A stretch of 64,000 nt of DNA. Source: Calamus simplicifolius. Its lineage: Eukaryota; Streptophyta; Magnoliopsida; Arecales; Arecaceae. The position numbers and the translations under genes were made by a program. The notes under the pieces are model-generated. The model did not search any database. It worked only from the letters and a program-made list of their open reading frames with translations, and was not told the origin of the DNA. This document shows positions 34,842 to 45,130 of the stretch, piece after piece (position 1 is the first letter of the stretch; each line of letters starts with the position of its first letter). Location of the stretch: positions 560,239-624,238 of the forward strand of contig UESW01004423.1 in assembly GCA_900491605.1 (NCBI GenBank), given 5' to 3'.

Positions 34842-35609
34842 TCAGTGACAGAAGATGACCTTGAGCTCTTTGGGAGACTCGCAGTCATGGGTGAGCGAAG
34901 GGCTGTCATGAGCGTACGTGAACGTAGCCGGGCACGAGTGCTTGAAGAACTCCGAGTACGTCGACGCACGGCAAGTGCGAGGGCTGTTGTACTTGTTCCG
35001 GCAGCACAGCTCATCGGTCCCGAAGGCCGCGCACCCACTCTTGCACCCAACCACGTGGCCACCCGCCGGGGCCCGCACCTGGAGCACGTCAGGACACGTG
35101 GCGAGGAGGTCGGTGCGGCAGCCGACGACGGGGCACTGGCCCTTGCCCTCGTGGGGGGTAACGGTCATGCCCACGTTGAAGCCGTCGACGAGGCTGACGC
35201 CGTACGAGGTGAGGTCGCGGTGGCCGCCGTGGTGGAGGGTGATCTGGGCGAGGGTGGCGGGGGCAGCGCCGCCGAGGCCGCTGCATTCGAGGCGAGCGCC
35301 GCAGTCGCCGGTGGCGCAGGAGAAGCGGCCGCCGGAGAAGGTGCAGCCGGTTCGGGCCCAGATGCGGCCGGACCAGTGGTAGTCCGGGGCCGGGAAGGAG
35401 CGGTGGGTCAGAGTCGTGAGGGCGAAGCCGCCCTTCTCCAGCACGTCGTGGCCGGAGTTGGGCTGGATGGCCGGCCACACCGTAAAGGGGCAGTTGTTGA
35501 CCATGGTCAACGTCATGGCCGCCGATCGCTGTACGACGATAAGCAAGAAGAAAGAGCAGAAGGTTAACGAGATGAGTAGAGAGCTCAAAGAACGAGTAGA
35601 GGAAGCCAT
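34842..35609 (-). CDS. Thaumatin-like protein (PR-5 family), intact
   Basis: A secreted 255-residue protein of the thaumatin/osmotin family, which acts in the apoplast or vacuole in pathogen and stress responses. Residues 1-31 form a signal peptide with a Leu/Ile/Phe-rich core. The mature part holds 16 cysteines, the full set for the eight disulfides of large thaumatin-like proteins. The family signature GGRFSCATGDCG is at residues 93-104, and the C-terminal IFC motif is present. The acidic-cleft region differs from antifungal members: the Glu of TLAE is Gln122, and the Asp usually before VSLVDGFN is Gly137, while Asp142 is kept. It is a single exon, and the GC-rich coding sequence contrasts with the surroundings. 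Start: the only ATG that gives the signal peptide. It is the only clear host gene in the window. Confidence 0.97.
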   Translation of the reverse strand: MASSTRSLSSLLISLTFCSFFLLIVVQRSAAMTLTMVNNCPFTVWPAIQPNSGHDVLEKGGFALTTLTHRSFPAPDYHWSGRIWARTGCTFSGGRFSCATGDCGARLECSGLGGAAPATLAQITLHHGGHRDLTSYGVSLVDGFNVGMTVTPHEGKGQCPVVGCRTDLLATCPDVLQVRAPAGGHVVGCKSGCAAFGTDELCCRNKYNSPRTCRASTYSEFFKHSCPATFTYAHDSPSLTHDCESPKELKVIFCH

Positions 35610-35662
35610 GGCTACTAAGAGTTAGTGCGCCTTCGCGGCTGGCAATGGTGAGCTAAGGGAAA

Positions 35663-35670
35663 GATTTATA
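35663..35670 (-). promoter_or_regulatory. TATA box of the thaumatin-like gene
   Basis: On the minus strand the sequence reads GCCTATAAATC, 54-61 bp upstream of the ATG. This would give a short 5' leader of about 25-35 bases. Confidence 0.7.
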
Positions 35671-35759
35671 GGCGATTAGAGGGGCTTTTTGGACTTGTGG
35701 GGAAGGCAACGGCATCGACGTCGGTAGTCTGGTGGTCCGGCGGTGCATTTAAAGGTGGC

Positions 35760-35774
35760 TTGACTTCTTTGACT
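35760..35774. promoter_or_regulatory. Paired W-boxes upstream of the thaumatin-like gene
   Basis: Two TTGACT motifs lie 9 bases apart (35760-35765 and 35769-35774), about 90-110 bp upstream of the TATA box. A third is at 36053-36058. TTGAC(C/T) is the core site of WRKY factors, which control many pathogenesis-related genes. Clustering is usual for responsive promoters. Confidence 0.55.
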
Positions 35775-36369
35775 CGTTGTTTTTATTTTCATTTTCTGAA
35801 CTCGGAAGCGTTCGATGGGGAGCTTATTGTGTTCCAGCGGATGAAAGCGTCGCGACCGGGGCTCGTATTTTGAGGAGGACGGGTCGCTGTAGTTTTCTTT
35901 CTTTTGAAAAGCTCTTTTAATGCATCGCTTATCCAGTGGCCGAGTTTGGCCGTGGTTTGGTGGCAATGATGTTTCCCGTACGCGAACTGTGGTCCGTGGG
36001 CGAAGGGAAGCAATGGTCAGCAGGAGTTATCACCCACTGGCACGATGATTCCTTGACTAACTTTTAAAAGGCTAGCTAGTGGAGAAACGAGGTGGAGACG
36101 TAAACTGTAGCCGTATAGGTGTGTTCAAGAAATTTCAGAGAGCTGAAGGCGGATTTAATTAAGTGCACAGAAATCAAGAACGCGGCCATAAACGAACGAA
36201 AGAAGCTGAGACAAGAAAAAGTAAACAGGAAAAAAAATGTCCATCTGACGCAGGCAGCGGATGAGGATGCCGGGCTTGCCGATGCCTCGACTGCCGTAAA
36301 AAACGAAGGACGATCACGTGGTTACAGTATCCGTTCTTGGCGCTGGCCCACAGGTTGAGGTTGCCCGAA
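35775..36369. other. Upstream region of the thaumatin-like gene
   Basis: No other gene is recognised. This is probable promoter sequence up to the CACTA element that begins at 36370. The GAA at 36367-36369 is its target duplication. Confidence 0.5.
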
Positions 36370-36392
36370 CACTACAGTATTTTTGGCTTTTA

Positions 36393-36413
36393 GAGAGAGA
36401 GAGAGAGAGAGAG

Positions 36414-36461
<48 letters not shown>
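36393..36461. repeat. (GA)n(TA)n compound microsatellite
   Basis: A GA tract (36393-36417) passes straight into a TA tract (36418-36461). It lies just inside the left inverted repeat of the CACTA element, so it expanded after or during the element's life. Confidence 0.95.
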
Positions 36462-36469
<8 letters not shown>

Positions 36470-36479
36470 TAAATTTTAA

Positions 36480-36830
36480 AATTTATTGATGAAAATGAAT
36501 AGTTGCAATGAATACAAAAATTTATTATTAAAAATTTATAAATAATTAAGAAAAACTTTTTATAACAAATATTTTTTGTAGTGATTAAAAATATTTATTG
36601 CTAAATATTTTAGCACTACATAATATTTATTTTACGAAAAAAATTTTAGCACAAAAATTTTTAGCAACGAATTATTATTTCTGCTATGAATAAATTCATT
36701 GTTAAAACTTTGATTATTAGTAATAAATTTTAATTCATTACAAAAGTTTTTTTTAAAAAAAATAAAAATAATATATTCAGCAATGAATATTTTATTTTTT
36801 GTAACAAATATTTAATATAAATAAAAGTTA
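36480..36830. repeat. Left subterminal repeat region of the CACTA element
   Basis: AT-rich sequence with repeated TTATTG, AGCAACGAATT, ATTCATTGTT and AGCAC phrases in both orientations. In CACTA elements such regions bind the TNPA-type protein. The counterpart on the right is at 42430-42910. Confidence 0.65.
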
Positions 36831-37089
36831 ATTAAAAAAAGTTAATTAAAAGAATAGTCCTAGCTGCCTCTTTTTTTCATCTACACCTTATGCGAGTGCA
36901 AGGAAGAAGAAAGGTTAAACCCTATTTCTAAGCTGCCTGATAGGAGGACTTCATCGCCATCATTGTTGACCCAGGTATGCATCTTTTAACCAAACTCTAG
37001 TTAAAGAGAGAAGAGGGAAATTGAGCTGAGTTATCTTGTTTTTCTTCTACCCTAGTTTTCGTTTAAAACAACCCTAACCCTAAGGAAAC

Positions 37090-38280
37090 AGCGAGCTCCC
37101 GACGGGGGAGGGAGGGGGGCCAACGAACTCCAGGGAAACAGGGAGTCGGCGATCACGAGGGAAACATGGAGCGGTCGCGGCTCCCTCGCGAGCGTCGACT
37201 CCTGACCGGAGCGATGGGGGGGGGGGGAGGGAGGGGGGGGAGAACAGGGAGTCGACGGTCACGAGGGAAACAGGGAGCGATCGCAGCTCCCTTGCGAGCG
37301 TCGACTCTCGATCGAAGCGGTGGGGGGGGGGAATAGGGAGCAGCGAGGGGGAAACAGGAGTCGATGGAGTTGACTCCCGATCGGAGCGGGGGGGAGAATA
37401 GGGAGCGAAGGGGGGGGGGGAGAACTGGGATTCGATGGTCGCGAGGGAAATAGGGAGCGGTCGCGGATCCCTCGCAAGCGTCGATTCCCGACCGGACCGG
37501 TGGGGGGGGGGGCAAACAGGGAGCAGTGGGGAAACAGAGAGTCGACAGAGTCCATCGACGGTCACAGCGGGCCTACCGGAGCGGTGGGGGGGGAATAGGG
37601 AGCATGGGGAACAACGAGTGGGCCGATCGGAGCGGTGGGGGGTGACAGGGAGCTGGGGGGGTGGGTCGACCGGAGCGGTGGGGGTTGACAGGGAGGGGGG
37701 GGAACAGAGAGCGGACGAGTGACAGGGAGCGGGGATGGAGTCAAGCATGGTGACATGGAGCGCGGGGGGGGGGGGGGGGCGACCGAAGTTGGGGGGAGGA
37801 ACAAAGAGCGGGCGAGTGACAGGGAGTGGGGATGGAGTCGAGCATGGTGACAGGGAGCTGGGGGGGGGGGAACAGAGAGCGAGCGGGTGACAGGTAGCGG
37901 GGATGGAGTCGAGCATGGTGAGAGGCATCGACTCGAGCATGGTGACGGGAACGGGGGGGGGGGGGGGAGGAACAGGGAGTAGGGGGCTGGCCAATCGGAG
38001 CGGTGGGGGGTGGGGGGGGGAACAGGGAGCGAGGGGCGGGCCGACCGAAGTGGTGGGGGGTGGGGGGGGGGGAACAGGGAGTCGATGGAGTCGAGCATGG
38101 TGACAGGGAGCGGGGAGCGAGGGGGGGGGGGGGGGAACAGGGACTCGATGGGTCAATGGAGTCAAGCATGGTGATAGGGAGCGGGAAGGGGGGGGACAGG
38201 GAGTCGATGGAGTCGAGCATGGTGACGGGAAGGGGGGGGACAGGGGGGAGTCGAGCATGGTGACAGGGAGAGAAGGGAGT
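37090..38280 (+). repeat. G-rich minisatellite inside the CACTA element
   Basis: About 1.2 kb of imperfect repeats built on GACAGGGAGCGG, GGAGTCGAGCATGG and G-runs of 6-14 bases. The minus strand is open for over 400 codons (37080-38348) but reads only as Pro/Ser/Leu low complexity, so it is taken as repeat rather than gene. Many G-runs on one strand make quadruplex formation likely. Confidence 0.85.
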
Positions 38281-38289
38281 AGACGGTTT

Positions 38290-39267
38290 AGGAATATGGG
38301 AAAAATCAGGCTAGTCTGGCACACAAACAAAGAAATACGAAAAAACATAATTCAATAGAGCTGCATATTTTCATGTGTTCACTTTGAATCTAATAAATAG
38401 GTTTTCATGTATTCACTTGTCATTATTAACTTATAAGAGTTTAAGTTAATATTGAGTGATCCAATTAGAGGGATGATTTAGATACGCTGCAAACCTTGAC
38501 TTCCATTTCCCGAAAAGCTCATGTCTTTCGACCCTTTAAGCAATGTTGTTCCACACTGATACGTTCCTTGTTCTCCCTCGGGAGAGTCACATCTATGTTT
38601 AGGAGAGGGAAAAGAAACCTAAACTAGCATAGCCCAGATGAAAAATCAGGCTTGGCACTTGTCTAGGGGCTCAAAGTGTGCTTGTCTTAGTAGCAGATCG
38701 TCCTATAAAGCATTAGTGGAGTACTTATGTTTTAACCATACATATGTGTAGGCGTATGTGTTAGTATGCAACAACATGGGGATACCATAACTAGAAGAAA
38801 ATTTAATTGTTAATAATGAACTATCACTTAGAAAATGATTTGAAAAGTTTCTGCCTATACAACAAGAAGTTACACGATACAAAATGTTGATGGTGTTGAG
38901 GTAGATTTTAATAAAGGCAAAACATCCCAAGACATTGATCAGCCATGATTTTCTCATGGTAAATATCAGCACCATCCAAGATGTATCCAGTTAATACACA
39001 GGTAAATATGCAAGTTATTTTAATACATTACTATGTATTACTTGATTGTGATAAGAAATCAAGTGTATTGTTTTAATATGAAATTGTGCCACCTACGGTT
39101 TGCTATGTTCTGACATGATATGATATGTTTTGACATGATATATATATTTTGATATGATATGATATGATATGACAATGTCAATATATGATATAATGACATG
39201 GTGACATGATGGCATATAAATATGAAACTAGTAATTGAATTGTTCAGTTGGATTGATATCCTGCAAA
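38290..39267. other. Spacer upstream of the CACTA transposase
   Basis: There is no coding sequence. A repeat of ATGATATGAT near 39110-39200 is low complexity. Promoter or 5' leader sequence of the transposase is expected here, but no convincing TATA box was chosen. Confidence 0.4.
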
Positions 39268-41160
39268 ATGGATCGCAGTTGGATTCACAAAAAATCATAT
39301 GTCACAACGTTTCAAGGATGGAGTTATCCAATTCCTAGACGTAGCATGTAACTGCTTGAATTCAAATGGTGAAACATTATGTCCTTGCCGCAAATGTGCA
39401 AATATACTCATGCGAACCTTGATTGCCATTCGAGCTCACATTTGTACTTATGGTTTCTCTCAACTTATATCATTTGGAATAAACATGGCGAGCTTGGACA
39501 TGTAGCAGTAGAATATTCTAACTCATCCTCAGAATCTGAAGGCATCGAAGCAGCAATTCATGATGCAGTTGGGCCAAACTATGTCCATATGGAGAATGCA
39601 ACCAATGTTGCTTTTGAGGAGATGAACGATGGTGATCAGAGAATGTATGATAAGATGTTCGAAGAACTTAATTGTGGGTTGTATGAAGAGTGCACAAAAT
39701 TCTCCTCTTTGGAGTTTATAATTAAACTCATGCATATAAAAGTCTTAAACAATTGGTCTGACCACTCGTTTAATATGCTTTTGGAACTATTACGGATGCA
39801 TTTCCCACAAATAATCGGTTGCCAAGAAAGTTAGGGGAAATGAAGCGTTTGTTGGTTAATGTAGGCTTGGGTTATCAAACTTATGATGTGTGCAAATATG
39901 ATTGTTTTGTATTCATGGGTGAAGATGCTGGAAAAGAAGAATGTCCTATGGGTCATGAACCTCGTTATGTACGTAAGAATGAGAAAATGAAGGTGCCTCA
40001 CAAAAGACTATTTCACTTTCCAATTACTCCTAGATTGAAGAGGTTGTTTGCTTCACGAAAGACTGCAAAAGACATGCGTTGGCATCATGAGTGTCATGAT
40101 GATGATGGAGACTTGTTTCATCCATCCGATGCTGAAGCATGGAAGCATGTCGACAACTTGTATCCTGACTTTGCAGCTGATTGCCAGAATGTACGACTAG
40201 CTCTGATGGTTTTAATCCGTTTAGTCAGATAAGTAGTAAATATAGTGTTTGGCCAGTCATTTTAACACCATACCATATACCAACATGGAAGCTTATGAAA
40301 CAATCTTTCACGTTTCTGAGTTTGCTAATTCCTGGACCTAAATCTCCAGGAAAGGACTTTGATGTTTTTATGTGTCCTTTGATTAAGGAGTTGAAGGAGT
40401 TATGGGATGTTGGAGTAACGACTTATGATGCATACAAAAAAGAGATCTTCAACCTCCATGCCATGGTTATATGGACTATCAGTGATTTTTCTGCTCTAGC
40501 TTATTTGTCAGGGTGGTCAACTAGTGGGTACAAGGCTTGTCTTATTTGTGGTGATGACACACCATAGTTGGCATTACTTGCAAATGATACTACATTGGTG
40601 CTTGTCGTTGGTTGGGACCAAATCATAGGTGGCGCAATAGCAAAGAATTTGATGGGTTTCCAGAAACTCGTGATCCACCAGTTGAACTCTCTGGGAAGGA
40701 GATTGTTTCTCGATTAAACAACTTACATCGCTGTTACCCAGGAAAAACACCCAAACAATCCAGATAGGAAGAGAAAGCGAACAGAGGCAGAGTCCAACTG
40801 GATGAAGAAGAGTATATTGTTTGAGCCACCATATTGGTCCAAGCTACTATTATGGCACAACTTGGATGTCATGCATATTGAAAAAAGCGTGTGTGATAAC
40901 ATCCTTGGAACACTTCTTAACATTCCTAAAAAGACAAAAGACAATAAGAATGCTCGTAAAGACTTGAAAAATATGGGCATACGCAAGGAGTTATGGTTGG
41001 TGCGATGACCTTCAAGACCTAATGCATTGCCACAAGCTTCATTTGTTTTGACTAAGTCCGAGAAAGACAAGTTCTTTGAGTTCATGAGGGACATCAAACT
41101 TTCCGATGGGTATGCTTCCAATATCAAGCATTATTTTACTGAAGATAAGAAGTTATTTGT
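39268..41160 (+). pseudogene. CACTA transposase, TNP2-like (degenerate)
   Basis: This is the TNPD-type DNA transposase of En/Spm elements. It begins at ATG 39268 with MDRSW, as usual for this family, then shifts frame near 39297. The N-terminal transposase-associated domain has CPCRKC. Further segments carry LMHIKVLNNWSDHSF and VGLGYQTYDVCKYDC, then the zone RLKRLFASRKTAKDMRWH with HPSDAEAW, WTISDFSALAYLSGWST and HNLDVMHIEKSVCDNI. All are conserved TNP2 blocks in the right order, spread over different frames. Coding similarity ends near DGYASNIK (about 41140), and the usual C-terminal domain is missing. Confidence 0.85.
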
Positions 41161-41311
41161 CTGAAATTTATTGTTATGGACTTGATATTCCTTGGAATTA
41201 TTGGAATTGCTTTGGAAATATTGGATATGCAAGTTTATTTTTGAAATGGATTGAAATTGTTAATATGTTGAGATTTCTTGATATGTAATCGCTAATTTAA
41301 TTTTCTTCTAG

Positions 41312-42279
41312 GATGATTAGGATATTGATCTGACAGATAAAAGGATAAGAGACATTATTGATATGCAATTAAACGAGACTTGGAAGCAACAAAAGCACAG
41401 GTTTTATGCTTGGTACTTGCAAAGGAGATGGACAAGCTCTCAGATGCAGATGCTTACGCAAAGCCCCATCCATATTGTAAACCTGAAGATTGAAAGTTCT
41501 TAGTCAAAAATTGGAGGTCCAAAGAATGGCAGGTATGATTATTTGATTACATTGTTTTATTGAGTCATGAATTTCTTATGTGTTCATCATTTGCTAGATT
41601 TTTATGCTCCAAAGTTATTAGTTATTTCCTTTCTTATTATAGAAAAGGCGAGTGAAGAATATTAAGAACCTCTGCAATAGAAAGACAAAGACTAAGAATG
41701 GATCAGTGACAATAGCAAACCATCATGTTCATCGTAATAGGAATGTCGCTGTTGATAATATCAAAAGTTTGAAGGAGCTTCGTCATGACAAGAAGATGGA
41801 CAAGTGGACATCCGACATATGTCGAGACCAATATGTAAGTATTTAATTCTAACCTATGATGTTTTATCCATATTATTGTTGTGAAAATGATATCTTTTTT
41901 TTTATTTCATATTTTCCTCTGATAGGCCCAGATGATGACATATAAGAATGACTCAGAAAACCAGCTCACTGACCTTCAAATTATGGAGAAGGTTTTGGGG
42001 CCTCGATCAGCATATGCTCCAGGATGGTCGCGTATTCAAACTAGTCATCAATTAGGGGAGAGATAATTTGTTGACTCTTCTGCGATCAACAATGTCGATC
42101 GACCCTCTTATGATGAGCTTGTTCAGCAGCTTCAACAAGCCAATGAAAAGATCGGCACCATGTCCTCAGTGCTAGAGAATATTATGGCCCACATGACTGC
42201 GATTGAGACTTCACAAGTTGCATCGTCGAGCAACCCTCCACCTCCATCTTCCACTGACATCTTGGATGAGAGAGATTAA
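41312..42279 (+). pseudogene. Second CACTA gene, spliced, Transposase_24-like (TNPA-type)
   Basis: Three exons can be read: 41312-41532, 41643-41834 and 41926-42279. The introns have good borders (GTATGA...TAG at 41533-41642, GTAAGT...TAG at 41835-41925), and an acceptor TTCTAG ends at 41311. The protein contains a basic KNIKNLCNRKTKTKNG segment and GPRSAYAPGWSR, then a predicted coiled coil (YDELVQQLQQANEKIG). It ends after a Pro/Ser-rich tail at 42279. This matches the plant transposase family found beside TNP2. Stops at 41318 and 42064-42066 show decay. Confidence 0.75.
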
Positions 42280-42429
42280 GTTGTCTATGCATTGTTCACT
42301 CTTTTATCTTTTTGGTTTAAAACATTTTGGTTGTATTTTGGATTTTGGACTTTGTTGATATATTTATTAATACTATTTAGTTTCATGAACTTTAATTTAG
42401 AGTCATTCGTAACTAATTTGGCTTTCCAC

Positions 42430-42914
42430 AATGAATTTAATATTAGGAACAAGTTATATTTGCAATAATTTTAAATAAAATTGCAACGAAAAAAATTATT
42501 TAGCAACGATGTCTTTTCCGCAATGAAACTAAGTTCATTGCAGAAACTCATATTCAGTAACAAAGTTGTCTAAATAAAACATTCGTTGCAGAAAACATTT
42601 AGCAATGAATTTTGTTTCAGCAACGAAAATAAATTTGTTGCAAAAACTCGACTTCAGTAACGAATTATTGTATTTTTTTGGAAAGTAGTAGCAACTAATT
42701 TTCTAGATTCCGTAACAAATATTTTCATTGCAAAAGATAGACTTTCTGTAACAAATTGTATTCGTTGCTGAAAGTAGTGATTTGAGCTTCAACAACCAAC
42801 ATTCTATAACGAATGGTAATGGATATAAATTCATTGCTAAAAGTTTTCCGTAATGATTTTATCACTTTTAGAAATGATAAAAATTCATTGTTGAAAGCCA
42901 AAAATCTTGTAGTG
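42430..42914. repeat. Right subterminal repeat region and inverted end of the CACTA element
   Basis: Repeated GCAACGAA, TTCGTTGC, TTCATTGC and CAGTAAC phrases are spaced about 25-60 bp apart and end in CTTGTAGTG, the inverted CACTA terminus. Confidence 0.75.
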
Positions 42915-42917
42915 GAA

Positions 42918-43269
42918 GTTTTTTTGAATAATTTTAAAGAATAAGGTCCCATCAAATAGCTTCTATTAATGATTTTACATTGACATTTATGATGAAACGA
43001 ATCCATATGTAAGGCCCATGGCATGAGTATTGACGAGGTATAATGCATTAATTAGTCTCTAATTAGCTATGAGTCGGCCTTAATTTAGATGATCTTCGAC
43101 GAAAGTGCATATGATCATTCACTAGCTGTCATCAATTACCCAGTGCAAAAACTTGTACCAAATAGGTTGGTGGATGTCATGTTGCTAACGAGCAAGGATA
43201 TGCCCACCGATCATTGGCTGATAGCACCAACTGCCTTTCATAGGAAGAGTGATCCATGGCAATAGGTAC
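42918..43269. other. Spacer between the CACTA and Retand elements
   Basis: No gene is recognised. Together with 57734 onward it is the interrupted target of the Retand insertion, since ATATC occurs at both edges. It may be part of the LTR of the copia relic further right, but the link could not be established. Confidence 0.4.
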
Positions 43270-43274
43270 ATATC

Positions 43275-44736
43275 TGCTACCGTAAAAATTTGTTCTCCGA
43301 CTCGGATGCACTTCTGGCTTCTGATCCGAATGCCGGTCTCATCATCTCGAGGTGGAACCTGCAAGACAGTCCGTGCGCAGAGGGTGCTACAAGGGTTGTT
43401 CTCTGCGGAGGACCCTTCGATGCCCAAGTCAGTAGAGATTCACATCAAGCTGATGTGAGGAGAAGACTCTCACAGAAGAGCTCCCCTAGATAGGTGTTCT
43501 CTTTCAAGAGTGTGTGTAGTTGCATACCTGAGGGATTAGAGGGTAGCCGTATTTACAGGGGATCACCTGATTCTTTGGGCGTGTCGCGAGGGGAGGTCTG
43601 AAAGCCGTTAGGATTCAGGACGGATTCGAATCAAGTTTGTTATAAGGTCAGTAGGGTCCATATTTTGTCAGTTAGAGGATCGACGGCTGAAAAAACTGGT
43701 TGATGCCTTGAAATTCAGCGACTACGTAAGTTCTAGGCCACTCCTGTGGGTCCTAGGCCACTTCTGGGTATGATTCCCCACTTGGAATCTTATTCAGTTA
43801 TAGTGAATTCGAATTCTTCCGCGCCGGATTCCGTAGAGGTATTCAAATGCCTCGGTCTGACCGAGGCAAGGGGGTTACTCGGATTACCGAGGTATATACG
43901 GCTTAGGTCACTGAGGTGTAAAGATGGCTCCGAAGCCTGAGGCCAGGGCCGAAGAGGAAAGCTCCAGGGCCGAGGAGGAAAGCTCGAGGCCGGGGCCAAG
44001 GCGGAAGCTCGAGGCCGGAGCCAAGGCGGAAGCTCGAGGCCGGGGCCGAGGAGGAAAGCTCGAGGCCAGGGCCGAGAAGGAAGCTCTGGACCGGGGCCGA
44101 GGCGAAAAGCTTGAGGCCGGGGCTGAGGAGGAAGCTCGGGGCTGGGGCCGAGGTGGAAGCTCGAGGCCAAGGCCAAGGCGGAAAGCTCGAGGCCGAGGCC
44201 GAGGAGGAAGCTTGAGGCCGGGACGAGGTGTCTGTGGCGAGCGGGATAATACCAAGGCGAGGCCGACTTGCATGATGCTGGGGCGAGGCCAACTTGGAAG
44301 ATGCCGGGGCAAGGCCGACACCGAGTGATGAAGCCGAGGGGAACAGGCCCAATGCCGAACAGAAGCTGGCTCCATGCAGAGGAGAGAGAAAAGGTGGCGG
44401 ATGAGGGGGAAGGCCGAGTTGCCAAGTCTGAATGCTGTCATTGTGACACATGGGATGGCTCAAGTTACCGAAGTATGAGAATGGCTCGGGCTACCGAGGT
44501 ATAGATGACTCGGGTTACTGAGGTATGAGAATGGCTCGGGCTACCAAGGTATAGATGGCTCGAGCTGTCGAGGCATAAGGACGGTTGGGGTTGTTGGGAT
44601 GACCTGACGCCGCTAGGGCGATTGGGCTTCGCTACTTAGTGGGTCTGACAGCTGGCCGATAGGACGTTAGAATTGGACTAGACCCAATTGTCGATGTGTG
44701 CGGTCATCGATGTAATGATGATTTTACCCCTCATCA
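43275..44736 (-). repeat. 3' LTR of the Retand element
   Basis: On the minus strand it starts TGATGAGGGG and ends GGTAGCA. It is preceded on that strand by a purine tract (GGGAGTGGGGGGCATG, minus strand). It contains two minisatellites: GAGGAAAGCTCGAGGCCGGGGCC-like units at about 43930-44230, and GGCTCGGGCTACCGAGGTAT-like units at about 44450-44570. It is about 100 bp longer than the 5' LTR because of extra minisatellite units. Confidence 0.93.
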
Positions 44737-44930
44737 CATGCCCCCCACTCCCTAGTCTAAAGTGTAAGTTCAGATATAGGGAGTAGAATTCAGGAACAAA
44801 CTTATTTGGGGGATTCAAAAAGGTGAGCAATGATGACCTTATAAATGACGGGCCACTGTTTTGTCATCATTTTTCATCGTAGCTCGAGGAGGAAACGCCT
44901 CGTTTCCAGCAGGCCGCGATAAAGGAAATT

Positions 44931-45015
44931 CCACGTGGCGGGACTCCTTTATTTCTGGCGCCCATATCGAAAGTTTTGGCATCTTTGGCTTTCCTTCTGA
45001 AGCGTTTATTTAAAG
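44931..45015 (+). promoter_or_regulatory. Plus-strand promoter-like module 1 (G-box and TATA) before the antisense gene
   Basis: CCACGTGG (44931-44938) is followed about 70 bp later by TTATTTAAAG (45006-45015) and, after a short leader, by ATG 45131. G-boxes bind bZIP/bHLH factors. A module with the same layout is at 48838-48920. Confidence 0.5.
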
Positions 45016-45130
45016 AGGGCTAGGGCAGCGCTCCTTCTGCAATGCCTCTTCATTCCTATCATAGAGATTTTCCATTCTTTCTCTGAGCCGTTGCTTGCTT
45101 GATCGTATCCTGCCCCTTATTCAGCCAATA

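Larger units (their letters stand above)
36370..42914 (+). mobile_element. CACTA (En/Spm-type) DNA transposon, 6.5 kb
   Basis: The left end CACTACAGTATTTTTGGCTTTTA-type sequence matches the inverted right end (minus strand CACTACAAGATTTTTGGCTTTCA-type). Both are flanked by GAA (36367-36369 and 42915-42917), the 3-bp target duplication of this superfamily. Subterminal regions on both sides carry many GCAACGAAT / ATTCGTTGC-like motifs. Inside lie a TNP2-like transposase gene and a second, spliced transposase gene, both with stop codons, plus a long G-rich minisatellite. The element has lost autonomy but keeps its ends. Confidence 0.95.

Noticed and set aside
34845..35567. Long open frames on the plus strand opposite the thaumatin-like gene
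   Set aside because: They are composition shadows of a GC-rich gene. They give Ala/Gly/Glu-rich sequence without a domain.
37080..38348. A 422-codon minus-strand open frame
   Set aside because: It is pure Pro/Ser/Leu low complexity over a G-rich minisatellite, and overlapping frames on both strands are also open, which is expected from composition.
43790..44425. Pro/Ser/Leu-rich 211-codon frame in the Retand LTR, also at 56881-57432
   Set aside because: It overlaps the LTR minisatellite. All frames are open there because of the repeat period and GC bias.
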